DNA from: Nostoc sp. UHCC 0870
GTDB lineage: Bacteria > Cyanobacteriota > Cyanobacteriia > Cyanobacteriales > Nostocaceae
Length of the DNA stretch: 64,000 nt
Assembly (NCBI RefSeq): GCF_022063185.1
Contig: NZ_CP091913.1
Location: forward strand, 760,501-824,500
Direction of reading: 5' to 3'
Shown: piece by piece, positions 19,531 through 28,100 of the stretch
Layout: each line of letters opens with the position of its first letter
How positions within the stretch are numbered: position 1 is the stretch's first letter
Translations under genes and position numbers: made by a program
The notes under the pieces: model-generated
What the model saw: only the letters and a program-made list of their open reading frames with translations
Told to the model about the DNA's origin: nothing
Databases searched by the model: none

Positions 19531-20322
19531 TTAAAAACCAGCTAGAAAATTGAGCATTGCTGTACTTACAATCTTTGGTGACTCAATAATAAAACCATGA
19601 CCACCATCAATAACTGACAATTTAGCACCCAGAATACCTGCTGCTAGTTGTTCAGAAAATTTGACTGGGGTGAGAATATCTTGTTTACCTGATAACACCA
19701 AGGTAGGACAGAGAATATTTTGTAGACGATTTGTGGTATCACAACCCAGGATAGCCCGACTATGGTGATAAATGCTATGAATTTGGGGTGAAAAGGGGTA
19801 ATGTACAGCCCATTCAATTAGCTGTTCTATCATATCTGCAATTGAGTAAAAATTCTCGCTAAAAATCCAGGGTAATACAACTCTTTGATAAAGGCTCATG
19901 TCTATTTTTTGAGGAAGTTCACCCCAGCTTTCAATGATGCTATTAAATCGCTCGTCACCCTTGGCTAGAGAAGATAGTAGTATCAAACTTTTAATTTTTT
20001 GGGGATAAGCTAATGCTAGTTCTTGGGCAATTTGTCCACCCATAGAATGACCTGCAATGTGTACTTGATCAATCCCTAGATAATCAAGTAATGCAGCTGC
20101 ATCATGAGCCATTTCTTGAATACTGTAGGGAGTATCTGGTGCAGAACTCCGCCCTATACCTCGGTTATCTAAACGAATGATTTGATAGTGGGGGGTAAAA
20201 TATGGCATGAGTAACGACCAGTAGGAATGATCGCACAAAAAACCAGAAATTAACAGTAAAGGTTCTCCTGTCCCTTTGATGTCGTAGAACAAATCAATTC
20301 CGTTTAGTTGTACTTTGGGCAT
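19531..20322 (-). CDS. Alpha/beta hydrolase fold protein
   Basis: The 263-residue protein is a typical alpha/beta hydrolase. It has an N-terminal strand pair MPKVQLNGIDLFYDI, the LDNRGIGRS loop, nucleophile S93 in GHSMGG, D215 in SGKQDILTP and H242 in GGHGFIIE. The triad is complete and the order is that of the 3-oxoadipate enol-lactonase/esterase-like branch. The substrate is unknown. It lies downstream of devA on the same strand, with a 190-bp repeat-filled gap, so it could be the last gene of the exporter operon or independent. No signal peptide is seen. Confidence 0.85.
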   Translation of the reverse strand: MPKVQLNGIDLFYDIKGTGEPLLLISGFLCDHSYWSLLMPYFTPHYQIIRLDNRGIGRSSAPDTPYSIQEMAHDAAALLDYLGIDQVHIAGHSMGGQIAQELALAYPQKIKSLILLSSLAKGDERFNSIIESWGELPQKIDMSLYQRVVLPWIFSENFYSIADMIEQLIEWAVHYPFSPQIHSIYHHSRAILGCDTTNRLQNILCPTLVLSGKQDILTPVKFSEQLAAGILGAKLSVIDGGHGFIIESPKIVSTAMLNFLAGF

Positions 20323-20327
20323 ATATT

Positions 20328-20389
20328 TCTCTGTGTCTGCGTGGTTTTAGGTTTCTTTATTTAACCACAGAGGCACGGAGAACACAGAG
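20328..20389. repeat. Inverted repeat element, also present once at 3699-3725
   Basis: CTCTGTGTCTGCGTGGTT is followed after a short loop by AACCACAGAGGCACGGAGAA and CACAGAG, an imperfect inverted repeat. The right arm (AACCACAGAGGCACGGAGAA) recurs at about 3700-3725, between the broken TpsB gene and tamB. It lies just outside the hydrolase start and could form a hairpin in the transcript. Confidence 0.55.
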
Positions 20390-20418
20390 ATAAATTTGCT
20401 TATTTTATAGTTATGCAC

Positions 20419-20510
20419 GATTAGGTTTTGAATCACATGAGGTATTTATAGCCCCCTCTCCTTGCTTGCGGGGAGGGGGTTGGGGGTGGGGTTCTTGTGT
20501 CCCGATCGCT
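20419..20510 (-). repeat. MITE-like dispersed repeat, family A copy 3
   Basis: On the reverse strand this matches copies 1 and 2: CAAGAACCCCACCCCCAACC, then GGGGGCTAT and TACCTCATGTGATT. It abuts the stop codon of devA at 20511, so the fold-back may act as the 3' end of the exporter transcript. The terminal TATAGCG is not preserved in this copy. Confidence 0.65.
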
Positions 20511-21233
20511 CTAAACTTGTTGAATCAGTCGTCCATCTTCCATGTGAATTATGCGGTCTGCAACATCTAAAATTCTGTTATCATGCGTGACCATTAAGAT
20601 AGAGCAATTTTGTTCATAGGCTAATTTTTGCATCAGCGTGACAACATCTCTGCCTGTTTTGCTATCTAAAGCCGCCGTTGGTTCATCGGCTAAAACTAAC
20701 TTGGGGTGACTTACTAAGGCGCGTGCGATCGCTACCCGTTGTTTTTGACCACCAGAGAGATCAGATGGATAGTAATCAACTCTGTTACCTAATTTAACAG
20801 CATTAAGCATCGCTTCTGATTGGCTACGGGCCTCACTGTTGGAAATATTTTTGTGTAATTCCAGTGACATTTGCACATTTTGTCTAGCTGTTAAGAAATT
20901 TAGTAAATTGTGCGCCTGAAAAATATATCCAATATAGCGGCGTATTTGGACTAATTCTTCATTACTAGCTTCCCTAAGTTCCTGTCCTAAAAATTTAAGA
21001 CTTCCCTCTTGAACGGAACGTAAACCACCTATCAATGTTAGCAAAGTTGTTTTACCAGACCCAGATGGCCCAGTCATGATCACAATTTCTCTAGCGCGAA
21101 TGGAGAGATTAATGTCAAACAAAATTTGGCTTTTTAATGTTTTACTGCCAAAGTAATGATTAAGACATTGTATGTTAATAATGGAGTCTTCTGTCGTGAC
21201 GTTATCAAGCATATTTGATATATTCTGAATCAA
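20511..21233 (-). CDS. devA: DevA-type ABC transporter ATP-binding protein
   Basis: The 240-residue protein is an ABC ATPase with Walker A GPSGSGKTT, a Q-loop in IFQAHNLL, signature LSGGQKQRVAIARAL, Walker B LVLADEPTAALD and a switch histidine in VTHD. It resembles DevA and LolD/MacB-type ATPases. It should energise export with the membrane proteins encoded just upstream. Its start overlaps the devC stop by four bases, showing an operon. In Anabaena, DevBCA with TolC exports heterocyst glycolipids. Several paralogous sets exist in such genomes, so the exact cargo of this set is inferred from its neighbour synthase. Confidence 0.88.
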   Translation of the reverse strand: MIQNISNMLDNVTTEDSIINIQCLNHYFGSKTLKSQILFDINLSIRAREIVIMTGPSGSGKTTLLTLIGGLRSVQEGSLKFLGQELREASNEELVQIRRYIGYIFQAHNLLNFLTARQNVQMSLELHKNISNSEARSQSEAMLNAVKLGNRVDYYPSDLSGGQKQRVAIARALVSHPKLVLADEPTAALDSKTGRDVVTLMQKLAYEQNCSILMVTHDNRILDVADRIIHMEDGRLIQQV

Positions 21234-22402
21234 AAAATATCTGCTGGATCGACATTACGCAATTTATTGGTAGATAGAAATCCAGAAATCAAACACATGA
21301 CAACTGCAAAAATAAATATTACAATCGCCTTATCCAAGCTCATTATGACAGGTAATTTTGTCGCATCTTTGGCGATATCATACAAAATTATAGATATCAA
21401 AATCCCCGGAATATAACCTAGACTTGCTAAAATTATAGCTTGTTGAAAAACTACATTCAATAAATACTTATTTTTAAACCCCATTGCTTTTAGTGTTGCA
21501 TACTCAGGCAAATGATTAGAAATATTACTATAAAGTATTTGATAAACAACAATTATGCCCACAATAAACGACATACCTACCATGAGATTAAACACAAACC
21601 CAATAGGTGTTCTCAGAGTCCAATAGCTTTTTTCTAAAGCAACAAATTCTTTACGGGTAATAACTTTTACATCTTTGGGTAATCTAGCTGATAACTGTCG
21701 TGCAATCTTTTGGGGATTAGTACCAGGTTGGATATTAATTAAGCCTATATCTATATTTTGTGCCGAACGATCTTGGAATATACGCAGAAAAGTTGAAGAA
21801 CTAACAATTAAATTGCCATCAACTCCAAAGGAAGGACCTAGGCTAAATAATCCACCGATTTTTACTTTATATCCAAGTAGTGTATTATAGTTAAATATCT
21901 CAACTCTAATGTTATTTCCCTGTAAAAATTCCTGAGAAATAGGACCAAACTCAGGTCGAGAGGCTTTGTCAAAAAAAACTACGTTAGGAAGTTGTAGTAA
22001 TCTTAAGCTATCTTGAATCTCTGGTAATTGGAAAATAGATTTTACGGGATTAAATCCAATAACATATATAGGGAATTTCAGTCCATTAATGGGATTTTTT
22101 AACTTAGCAAATTGTAAATATAAGGGGCTGACAGATTCTACATGATCAACACTTAATGCCTGATATAAACGCCAGCGCGGAAAGCTTTGATTGGATGTCA
22201 ATGATTTATATTGTGCGCTAATCAAAACTAAATCGGCTTGGAGGTTATTATGTACCTGTGTAGCACTTTCATAGAGAGCCTCTTGAAATCCAATCTGCAT
22301 AAACATTAGAACTACCACAAAAGCAATTCCAGCTAATGCCACAAGAAATCTAACTTTTTGTTTTGCTAGTTGTAACCAAGCTAGAGGGATATTGAGAATC
22401 AT
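21230..22402 (-). CDS. devC: DevC-type ABC transporter permease
   Basis: The 390-residue protein has one N-terminal membrane helix (about residues 18-36, VALAGIAFVVVLMFM), a large extracytoplasmic domain of about 210 residues, and three C-terminal helices. This is the FtsX/MacB permease arrangement. The start IPLAWLQLAKQKVRFLVALA is typical of cyanobacterial DevC. It forms the inner-membrane channel of the exporter and couples to DevA by translational overlap. The upstream devB ends 82 bases before its start on the same strand. Confidence 0.88.
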   Translation of the reverse strand: MILNIPLAWLQLAKQKVRFLVALAGIAFVVVLMFMQIGFQEALYESATQVHNNLQADLVLISAQYKSLTSNQSFPRWRLYQALSVDHVESVSPLYLQFAKLKNPINGLKFPIYVIGFNPVKSIFQLPEIQDSLRLLQLPNVVFFDKASRPEFGPISQEFLQGNNIRVEIFNYNTLLGYKVKIGGLFSLGPSFGVDGNLIVSSSTFLRIFQDRSAQNIDIGLINIQPGTNPQKIARQLSARLPKDVKVITRKEFVALEKSYWTLRTPIGFVFNLMVGMSFIVGIIVVYQILYSNISNHLPEYATLKAMGFKNKYLLNVVFQQAIILASLGYIPGILISIILYDIAKDATKLPVIMSLDKAIVIFIFAVVMCLISGFLSTNKLRNVDPADIF

Positions 22403-22484
22403 GTTTAAAGCCTCAATTAGTCAAAATAAGAATGCTTGGTAGAATACTTTAAAGAGAACGCAACTTTTTATAGTTAGGATAGTT

Positions 22485-23678
22485 CTAAATCTGAATAAGT
22501 ACCTCAACTTGTAAGTCAGTAAGAGTAGAAACTTTCTGATTGTCTGCTGTACTATCAATCCGAATTCTCACATCAATAACTTTATTATCCCTATCTGCTC
22601 CAGGATTGTTATTGAAAATATTTTGTTGCCCAACTTGCAAACCAATTTCTGTAACTGTTCCCCTTAATTCTCCTGCAAAAGCATTGCTAGTAATCATAGC
22701 AGACTGGCCTAGCTGCACCTTTTGAATATCAGTTTCATAGACTTCTGCTACCACATACATTTGCTGTGTGTGACCTAAGTCAGCTATTCCTAAATTGCCA
22801 ATAATTTCTCCTGCTCTTGTATGAACTTTTAAGACTTGGCCATTGATAGGAGAGCGAACAACGCTTAAATCTAGATTTGCTTGAGCTTGCTTAACTGAGG
22901 CTATTGCAGTGTCAATATCAGTTTGTGCTGCTTGCACATCAGTAGGACGGATTTCAGCAATACTATTCAGCCTGGCGTAAGCCTCGTGTAATTGCTTTTG
23001 CAGAGTTTCTATAGTTCGATTCAGAGAAGCGATCGCCTCATTGAGCTGTTGTTGCACTGTATCGACTCGTAAACGTCTAGTATCAGAGTCTGATGCTGAT
23101 ATTGCACCTTCTTTATATAACTGCTGATACCGTTGATTTTCACTTTTAGCATTACGCAATTCTGCTTGTAGGCGAGCTATAGTTGCTTCCTGTGCAGATA
23201 CTTCTCCCCGCAACTCTGCTTCTAAGCGAGCTATAGTTGCTTCTTGTGCAGAGATGTCTCCAGCTTTTGCACCTGCTTTTACTTGATTGAGACTAGCTTG
23301 AGCTACCGAGACTTGCTTTTGGGCTGTTTCTAAGGCTGCTAGACGGGTATTATAACTGTCAAGAATGGCAACTACTTGTCCCTGACGTACCCATGCTCCT
23401 TTTTTGACTAGAACTTGTGCTACTCGCGCACCTCCTTGGGAGTCTGCGGCTGACAGCCGAATAACTTCTCCTTGAGGCTCTAATCTTCCTAAAGCCGCAA
23501 TCGCAGAGATTGTAGGATAAGTTTTTGGCTCATCTGAAACTTGCAATCGAGATTTCAACTGAGAGCGTGAAATAGTATAGAGAGAAATTAACCCCGGAAC
23601 TATTGCCATTACAAGCATCAAAACTATTGTCCACCCACCTAGCGGTTTGAGACTTGATTGTTTTTGTTTGTTTACCAT
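22485..23678 (-). CDS. devB: DevB-type membrane fusion protein (HlyD family)
   Basis: The 397-residue protein has an N-terminal anchor (about residues 13-34), a split biotinyl-lipoyl domain (LGRLEPQGEVIRLSA and VVRSPINGQVLKVHTRAGE) and a long alpha-helical hairpin (about residues 115-270). The hairpin contains two near-identical stretches with SAQEATIARLEAELR / SAQEATIARLQAELR. It ends in a beta-barrel/membrane-proximal region. It should bridge the DevC-DevA pump to an outer-membrane TolC-type channel, which is not encoded here. It is the first gene of devBCA and is transcribed away from the synthase cluster. Confidence 0.9.
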   Translation of the reverse strand: MVNKQKQSSLKPLGGWTIVLMLVMAIVPGLISLYTISRSQLKSRLQVSDEPKTYPTISAIAALGRLEPQGEVIRLSAADSQGGARVAQVLVKKGAWVRQGQVVAILDSYNTRLAALETAQKQVSVAQASLNQVKAGAKAGDISAQEATIARLEAELRGEVSAQEATIARLQAELRNAKSENQRYQQLYKEGAISASDSDTRRLRVDTVQQQLNEAIASLNRTIETLQKQLHEAYARLNSIAEIRPTDVQAAQTDIDTAIASVKQAQANLDLSVVRSPINGQVLKVHTRAGEIIGNLGIADLGHTQQMYVVAEVYETDIQKVQLGQSAMITSNAFAGELRGTVTEIGLQVGQQNIFNNNPGADRDNKVIDVRIRIDSTADNQKVSTLTDLQVEVLIQI

Positions 23679-24469
23679 AATCAGGCTTTTAATTTAAAAA
23701 TCATCACTTTCGCGTTAATTTGCGTATAGCAATTCATCAGGATTAAGCCTTTGCTCAAGAGTGAATTGAAGCATTATTTTTCTTGGTTTTATACTTTCTA
23801 AAACAATGAATGCTTCTTTGGCATCAACAATAAACTGATTGATATTCAATTACAACTGATATGCAACAGGGTTGATACTAATTAGTTCATGTCTTTAATC
23901 ATAGTGCCTAGAAGGTGGTTAATTAAAGTGACTAAATAAAATACCTTAGCCAGAGAATTTTATTTTGTATAATTTTAAACTAATAATTGGTTTGGTCTAT
24001 ATCTTTCGACTTTTATATTTAGGCATATTTATTATATTCGATCAATATTCCATCTTTAGATAGATGAAAAATACCATAGTTAAAATAGATTCTTAAAATA
24101 TTAATCTTTATATAGACGAAATTGAATAGTCTGAAATAGATTAAACATATTTTTTCGTCGTAAATGATACGTGAAACTCAACTGAACTGGTAGATCAGCA
24201 TAAAATATGATAATAATTATTTTTAACAAAAGTATTTTTTCAACACATAAGATTTTGGTAACATAAGAGGCAAATATTCATTTAATAAAACAATTAATAC
24301 AAAATCCCCCTGAAATTCCACCTAATCCCATATTTCTTTTTGAGAATAATTCTGATCAATGAGAATATAGCTGGAATTACATATGCAATTTATATGCACT
24401 TTTTGGAGAATATTTTTCTAAATTAAGTTATTAATAAATAATACTTTTACTATTGGGCAACAATGCCCT
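23679..24469. other. A+T-rich divergent control region of the lipid island
   Basis: About 790 bases separate devB (leftward) from the rightward small gene and synthase genes. No reading frame of useful length is present. I looked for the NtcA pattern GTA-N8-TAC and found only a weak near-match at about 24190 (GTAGATCAGCATAA, last base not matching). The region probably contains promoters for both directions. Confidence 0.5.
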
Positions 24470-24751
24470 ATGAACTTAGAGAGAATGAAACTAAAGCGAT
24501 TTATGCTTTCATTAACCAGCTTTGATCATCAAAGGCTAATGTTCCATGCAGCACGGCAAACAGTTCGCAAAGCTGAGATGGCTCGCCTGGCCTTGCATAT
24601 ATGGCTTAATCAACATGATTTGGAATTGGAAAAGTGGAAAGCCAAAAAAGCTGCCGAACTGGGAATTAGTGTGAGTGAACTTGAGCAGCAGTTATTAGAA
24701 ATTAATGAGTCTCAGGCAATAATTACGAAGGACAAAGACAACTATGATTAA
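24470..24751 (+). CDS. Small protein with ribbon-helix-helix-like N-terminus
   Basis: The 93-residue protein carries KRFMLSLT (possible beta strand), SFDHQRLMFHAARQ (helix) and VRKAEMARLALHIWLNQHD (helix), the order and spacing of a CopG/Arc-type ribbon-helix-helix domain. A charged helical tail (ELEKWKAKKAAELGISVSEL) follows. If so, it binds DNA as a dimer and could control the divergent exporter and synthase genes it lies between. ATG 24470 lacks a clear ribosome-binding site. The in-frame ATG 24485 has AGAGAG close before it and would keep the domain. The DNA-binding role is inference. Confidence 0.5.
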   Translation: MNLERMKLKRFMLSLTSFDHQRLMFHAARQTVRKAEMARLALHIWLNQHDLELEKWKAKKAAELGISVSELEQQLLEINESQAIITKDKDNYD

Positions 24752-25123
24752 AAGTTTCATATATCAAGGCTTCTGCTTGTTTGAAATGCTCTGCTTATTT
24801 ACGCCAAACCGTACTAGACAAAATCACCTAAACATTATTGTTGCTAGTAAAATTTAATCGGTTGCACACAAGTTGCACATCAATTGCCATCCTAGAATAA
24901 TCAATTTAAAATAAGCGCAATTGTCAAGTGTATAGAATCACAGAGAGCAGGATATATTGGCTGTAATGACTACTCATGTTTCAGCCTTTTATCAACTCAT
25001 ATAGCAGCACTAAAGTTGTTTGGCAAAAGCAGTATTTTCCTTCCGCCTAATACTTAGTTACCTCATGAATAGAGGAAATTTAGTTCTCAATCAATCTAAT
25101 TTTTTACGAACACTGAAGATTAA
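24752..25123. other. Leader region before the synthase operon
   Basis: This 370-base gap has no plausible gene. It lies between the small RHH-like gene and the first synthase gene and is likely to hold the promoter and untranslated leader of the latter. I see no clear NtcA box, terminator or riboswitch. Confidence 0.45.
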
Positions 25124-28100
25124 ATGATGTCCGCTTCTAGAATCGAAGCTGGCTTGACACAGTTGCAAGATGAAGTGAGCAATTGTGAAAAGGCTTTGCT
25201 CAAGCTGATACAAGTGAAAAAAACTATGGTTAACAAAACCCCTCTAACTAACAATACAAATATGCAACGTCCACAGAACGATGTGGCGTTCCCACGTCCA
25301 CAAACCAATATTGCGATTATTGGGATGGCTTCTATCTTCCCCGAATCGAAAAATTTGCAGGAATATTGGGAAAAGATAATTCATAAAGTAGATTGTATTA
25401 CTGATGTTCCTCCTTCACGTTGGAGCATCGAGGATTACTATGATCCCAACCCTAGAACACCTGACAAAACTTACTGTAAACGTGGTGGATTTATTCCAGA
25501 CATTGATTTTAATCCAATGGAATTTGGATTACCACCTAATACCCTAGAAGTCACAGATGTTTCTCAGTTGTTAGCTTTGGTGGTGGCGAAAGCGGCAATG
25601 GAAGATGCTGGCTATGGTGAATCACGCCAGTTTCATCGCGATATTTATGATCAGCTGCGCGATCGCACTGGGGTAGTATTAGGTGTAGCCATAGGTAGAC
25701 AATTGGCAGTTCCCCTGGGTACAAGATTGCAGTACCCAGTCTGGGAAAAGGCTCTTAAAAGTAGTGGCTTATCCGATGAAGACACCCAAACCATCATCGA
25801 GAAAATCAAAGCTGCATATGTGCAGTGGGACGAGAACGCCTTTCCGGGAATGCTAGCCAATGTGGTGGCGGGACGAATTGCCAACCGCCTCGATTTGGGG
25901 GGAATGAACTGTGTAGTTGATGCCGCCTGTGCTAGTTCTTTAAGTGCGCTGAAAATAGCCATTAGTGAGCTAGTTGAAGGCCGAGCCGACATGATGATTA
26001 CTGGCGGCGTGGACACTGATAACTCGATTCTGGCGTATATGTGTTTTAGCAAAACTCCGGCTGTTTCCCCTGGAGAGAAAGTTAAACCTTTCGATGCTGA
26101 ATCTGATGGGATGATGCTGGGTGAAGGTGTGGGAATGTTAGTGCTGAAGCGTTTAGAAGATGCCCAGCGAGACAATGACCGCATCTATGCAGTTATCAAA
26201 GGTATTGGTACTTCTAGTGATGGTCGCTATAAAAGCATCTACGCACCCCGTTCAGAAGGTCAAATCAAAGCCTTACGTCGTGCTTATGAAGATGCAGGAT
26301 TTTCACCTGCTAGTGTAGGTTTGATGGAAGCACACGGTACAGGTACAATGGTAGGCGATCCCACAGAATTCGCCTCAATTAAAGAATTTTTTGGTGAAAA
26401 TAATCCCAAAAAACAATACATTGCCCTAGGTAGCGTCAAATCCCAGATTGGGCATACAAAAGCGGCTGCGGGTGCGGCGAGTCTGATTAAAACAATATTG
26501 GCTCTACACCATAAAGTATTGCCACCCACAATTAACGTCACCAAACCCCATCCTAAACTTGATATTGATAATTCTGCATTTTATTTAAATACAGAAACTA
26601 GACCTTGGATTAAGACTGATAATCAACCAAGAAGAGCCGGAGTCAGTTCCTTTGGCTTTGGGGGGACAAATTATCATGTTGTTTTAGAAGAATACAAACA
26701 GGAACATCAGCAACCCCATCGTTTACATCAAACGGCTCAGTCCATACTTCTATTTGCATCTACACCTGAGCATTTGTTGTCACGCTGTCACGATATCCGC
26801 AATCAATTGCAATCTGATGCTGGAGAAAGGCATTATCGAGAACTGGTTACAGCATCTCAATCTGGAGAAATTCCAGTAGCCAACGCCAGAGTGGGGTTTG
26901 TTGCTGATTCTCTCACACAGGTTAGGGAATTTTTACAAATAGCCATTGAATTACTGACAAACAAACCCCAAGAAGAATCCTGGGAGCATCCCCAAGGAAT
27001 TTACTACCGCAAAACTGGGGTGTCTCTAGGGAAAGTAGTTGCGCTATTTTCTGGACAAGGTTCACAATACTTAGAAATGGGTCGGGAATTGGCGATTAAC
27101 TTCCCTTGTCTACACCAGACCTATGCTCAGATGGATAGCCTCTTATCTGAAGATGGTCTACAACCTATTTCCCAAGTCGTTTTCCCTGCGCCGGTATTTG
27201 ATTCGGCTGAAAAAGCTGCCCAGTTGGAAAGATTACAGCTAACGGAATATGCACAGCCAGCGATTGGGGCTTTTAGTGCAGGTTTGTACAAGATATTACA
27301 ACAAGCAGGGTTGAAGCCTGATTTTGTTGCTGGACATAGCTTTGGGGAATTGACAGCACTGTGGGCGGCTGGGGTTTTGAGCGAATCAGATTACTGTTTC
27401 TTAGTCAAGTCTAGGGGTCAAGCGATGGCTGCACCCAAAGATCCCCAATTTGAAGCCGGTAGTATGTTAGCGGTGAAAGGGGATGTGGATCAGATTAAAG
27501 AACGGATTAAAAATTTCCCGCAAGTCAGTATTGCCAACTTCAATTCTCATCAGCAGGTCGTATTAGCGGGGACAAAAGCTGAAATTGCCAAAATAGAAGG
27601 GACTCTGAAAACGCAAGGCTTCTCTACCATCTTGCTTGGGGTTTCCGCAGCTTTTCACACCCAGTTAGTAGCCCATGCCCAGAAACCCTTTGCCAAAGCA
27701 ATTGAGACAGTTACTTTTAACCAGCCCCAAATCCCAGTTTATAGTAATCTCACAGCCAAACCTTATCCCAGCCAGCCACAAGAGATTCAAAATATCCTTA
27801 AAGAACACCTGATGAATCAGGTCTTATTTAAGCAGGAGATTGAGAACATTTATGCTGAAGGCGGTGATTGCTTTATTGAATTTGGTCCGCGTAAAGTTCT
27901 TACTAACTTAGTGAAAGAGATTCTGAGCGATCGCCCCCATATAGCTGTAGCCTTAAATAGTAATCCTGCCAAAAATAGCGATCGCACTTTGCGAGAGGCT
28001 GTTGTCCAGTTGCGCGTGGCTGGGTTAGCTTTACAAAATATCGACTCTTACCAACTAGAAACCCAAATCCCAGAAGTTACGACTAACAAAGTCTTGAATT

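Noticed and set aside
23679..25123. NtcA-binding site (GTA-N8-TAC) controlling the lipid island
   Set aside because: Scanning by eye found only a near-match at about 24190 with the last base wrong. Not enough to annotate.
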